Below, in pieces: positions 5,121 to 6,121 of a DNA stretch of 6,121 bases. Source of the DNA: JBDTRY01 sp039931435 (lineage in GTDB: Bacteria > Acidobacteriota > Thermoanaerobaculia > Gp7-AA8). The DNA is taken from the NCBI GenBank assembly GCA_039931435.1, contig JBDTRY010000229.1, forward strand, positions 1-6,121, written 5' to 3'. The translations under genes and the position numbers were made by a program. Below the pieces are notes generated by a model. That model saw nothing but the letters and a program-made list of their open reading frames with translations. It ran no database searches and was not told the DNA's origin. The first letter of the stretch is position 1. Each line of letters begins with the position of its first letter.

Positions 5121-6121
5121 ATGACCAGCATTCCTCCCGAGCCGACCGCCGCAAGGAAAGGCATTCTTGTCATCGCCGTACTGGCCATGATCTTCTTCGG
5201 GATCCTGTTTCTTCTCTTCATCTACAGCGGAAAGCATTCGGACCGACCCGCGGCGGCGGCGCCCTCGCCGGTCTACGTGCTGCCAACCTCCCTGCGCATT
5301 CGCAAGGAGCCCTCGACGACGGCCGACGTCCTGAATACCGTCCGCCGGGGCGAGAAGCTTTCCATGACCGAGGATCAGGGAAACTGGGCGAAAGTGACGC
5401 TCACCGATGGATCCGACGGCTGGGCGGAGCGGTCGTATCTGGAGTCCGGAACGGAACACGATCGGCGGCTGGCGCGGGTGACCGCCATTCGCAGGCTCCC
5501 TCCGCTGGAGGCTCAGGTCGAGAGCGACAGTACGGTCTATGCCGGCCCTGGCGTGTTCTATCCGGTGATCGGAAAGCTTGACGGACAGTCACGTGTGCGG
5601 GTCTACACCCGCGATCACGACTTCTTCGCCGTGGAGTTCGGCGGAGGCATCGGCTACGCCGAGGTGGACACGATCGACGTCACCGCCTCGGGAGGGGTCC
5701 AGTTCGAGGTCGCCTCCAGTCACTCGCCGACAGGCTCGGCGGGCCAGTTAACCGGAACAATGAGCGGCATGGACTCTACGGCCGAGTCCAAGGACCGAGG
5801 CATGGACGAGACCATGAGCCAGGAGGAGATGCATACCCGGCCGCAGGCGGAAATGCCGGCTCCGGCGACCGATCGCCCTGTGTACGCGGTGGTTCCTACC
5901 GGCGGGACGCCCCCGGTGGTGGTGGACCAGGTGAATCCGCGCTACCCGACGCTGGCGCGGCGAGCGGGGGTGGAAGGGCCGGTGGTGTTGCGGGCCATCA
6001 TCCGTCGTGACGGGTCGGTGGAAGACGTGGAGGTGCTCCGGGACCTCCCCATGGGTCTCGGGGAAGCGGCGCGGCGTGCGGTGGAGCGCTGGCGTTTCCG
6101 GCCGGCGAGGTTTCACGGCCA
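5121..6121 (+). CDS. membrane-anchored SH3-SH3-TonB protein (3' end outside window)
   Basis: The frame is open from ATG 5121 to the window edge, giving 333 residues. A short cytoplasmic Pro/Arg head is followed by one membrane segment (about 15-36, ILVIAVLAMIFF onward), so the rest is probably periplasmic. SH3-like domain 1 (about 50-108) shows the family pattern LRIRKEPS, NTVRRGEKL, GNWAKV and GWAERSYL. SH3-like domain 2 (about 133-186) has VYAGPGVFYPVIGKL and GGIGYAEVDTI. A low-complexity linker (about 195-262) carries six Met between 214 and 245. The end (264-333) is a TonB C-terminal domain: VNPRYPTLARRAG, VEGPVVLRAIIRRDGSV and AARRAVERWRFRPARFHG; some 10-20 residues are missing. Such domains contact TonB-dependent receptors, but many TonB-family proteins are not energisers. 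SH3b domains often bind peptidoglycan or peptides. The ribosome site is weak (CAGG at 5110-5113), which fits coupling to argF. The architecture is visible; the role is inferred. Confidence 0.88.
   Translation, partial: MTSIPPEPTAARKGILVIAVLAMIFFGILFLLFIYSGKHSDRPAAAAPSPVYVLPTSLRIRKEPSTTADVLNTVRRGEKLSMTEDQGNWAKVTLTDGSDGWAERSYLESGTEHDRRLARVTAIRRLPPLEAQVESDSTVYAGPGVFYPVIGKLDGQSRVRVYTRDHDFFAVEFGGGIGYAEVDTIDVTASGGVQFEVASSHSPTGSAGQLTGTMSGMDSTAESKDRGMDETMSQEEMHTRPQAEMPAPATDRPVYAVVPTGGTPPVVVDQVNPRYPTLARRAGVEGPVVLRAIIRRDGSVEDVEVLRDLPMGLGEAARRAVERWRFRPARFHG

Noticed and set aside
4330..5154. Long minus-strand open frame (274 codons) opposite argF
   Set aside because: It lies almost wholly antisense to an intact argF with all catalytic motifs, and its translation resembles no family I know. 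High-GC genes often leave such antisense frames open.
5748..6116. Minus-strand His/Arg/Pro-rich open frame at the right edge
   Set aside because: Its composition is the mirror of the GC-rich TonB domain coding strand, which is clearly the real gene.
1..6121. Search for CRISPR arrays, tRNA, rRNA, insertion sequences, toxin-antitoxin or defence genes
   Set aside because: No direct-repeat arrays, cloverleaf, transposase motifs or small paired genes were found. The window is mostly conserved housekeeping genes.

Overview
This 6.1 kb, GC-rich stretch (about 60% by eye) reads as ordinary chromosome from a Gram-negative bacterium. It holds a type IV pilus ATPase, a TonB-family protein (which implies an outer membrane), molybdopterin synthase subunits, an ornithine carbamoyltransferase and a NUDIX/metallo-beta-lactamase-fold pair. 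The gene mix, the GTG starts and an imperfect palindrome with ATCCCGA/TCGGGAT arms between genes suggest Acidobacteriota or a neighbouring phylum. That placement is an impression, not a proof. I see no phage, transposase, CRISPR array, rRNA or tRNA.

Layout from left to right. On the minus strand, 950 to 1 encodes the first 316 residues of a PilT-type retraction ATPase that runs off the left edge. Diverging from it are moaD (1088-1369) and moaE (1370-1783), which abut exactly; the GlyGly codons ending moaD also form the Shine-Dalgarno of moaE. A 300-base gap (1784-2083) contains no convincing gene but does contain an 84-base imperfect palindrome at 1840-1923. A NUDIX hydrolase (2084-2821) then overlaps by 4 bases a LACTB2-like MBL-fold hydrolase (2818-3579). 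A small minus-strand gene of unknown function (4067-3606) converges on that pair; it consists of two diverged copies of one module, and a bulged GNRA-loop hairpin at 3602-3626 lies at its 3' end. From 4183 the plus strand carries argF (GTG start) and, 11 bases after its stop, an open gene running off the right edge. That gene encodes a membrane anchor, two SH3-like domains, a Met-rich linker and a TonB C-terminal domain.

How the genes work together: MoaD and MoaE are the two subunits of molybdopterin synthase and are clearly a unit. NUDIX and MBL are translationally coupled and probably act on related metabolites or share regulation. ArgF serves arginine synthesis, and the downstream TonB-like protein probably shares its transcript without an evident functional link. 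The least described items are the SH3-SH3-TonB architecture, the duplicated-module protein and the intergenic palindrome. I do not see a new multi-gene system here.
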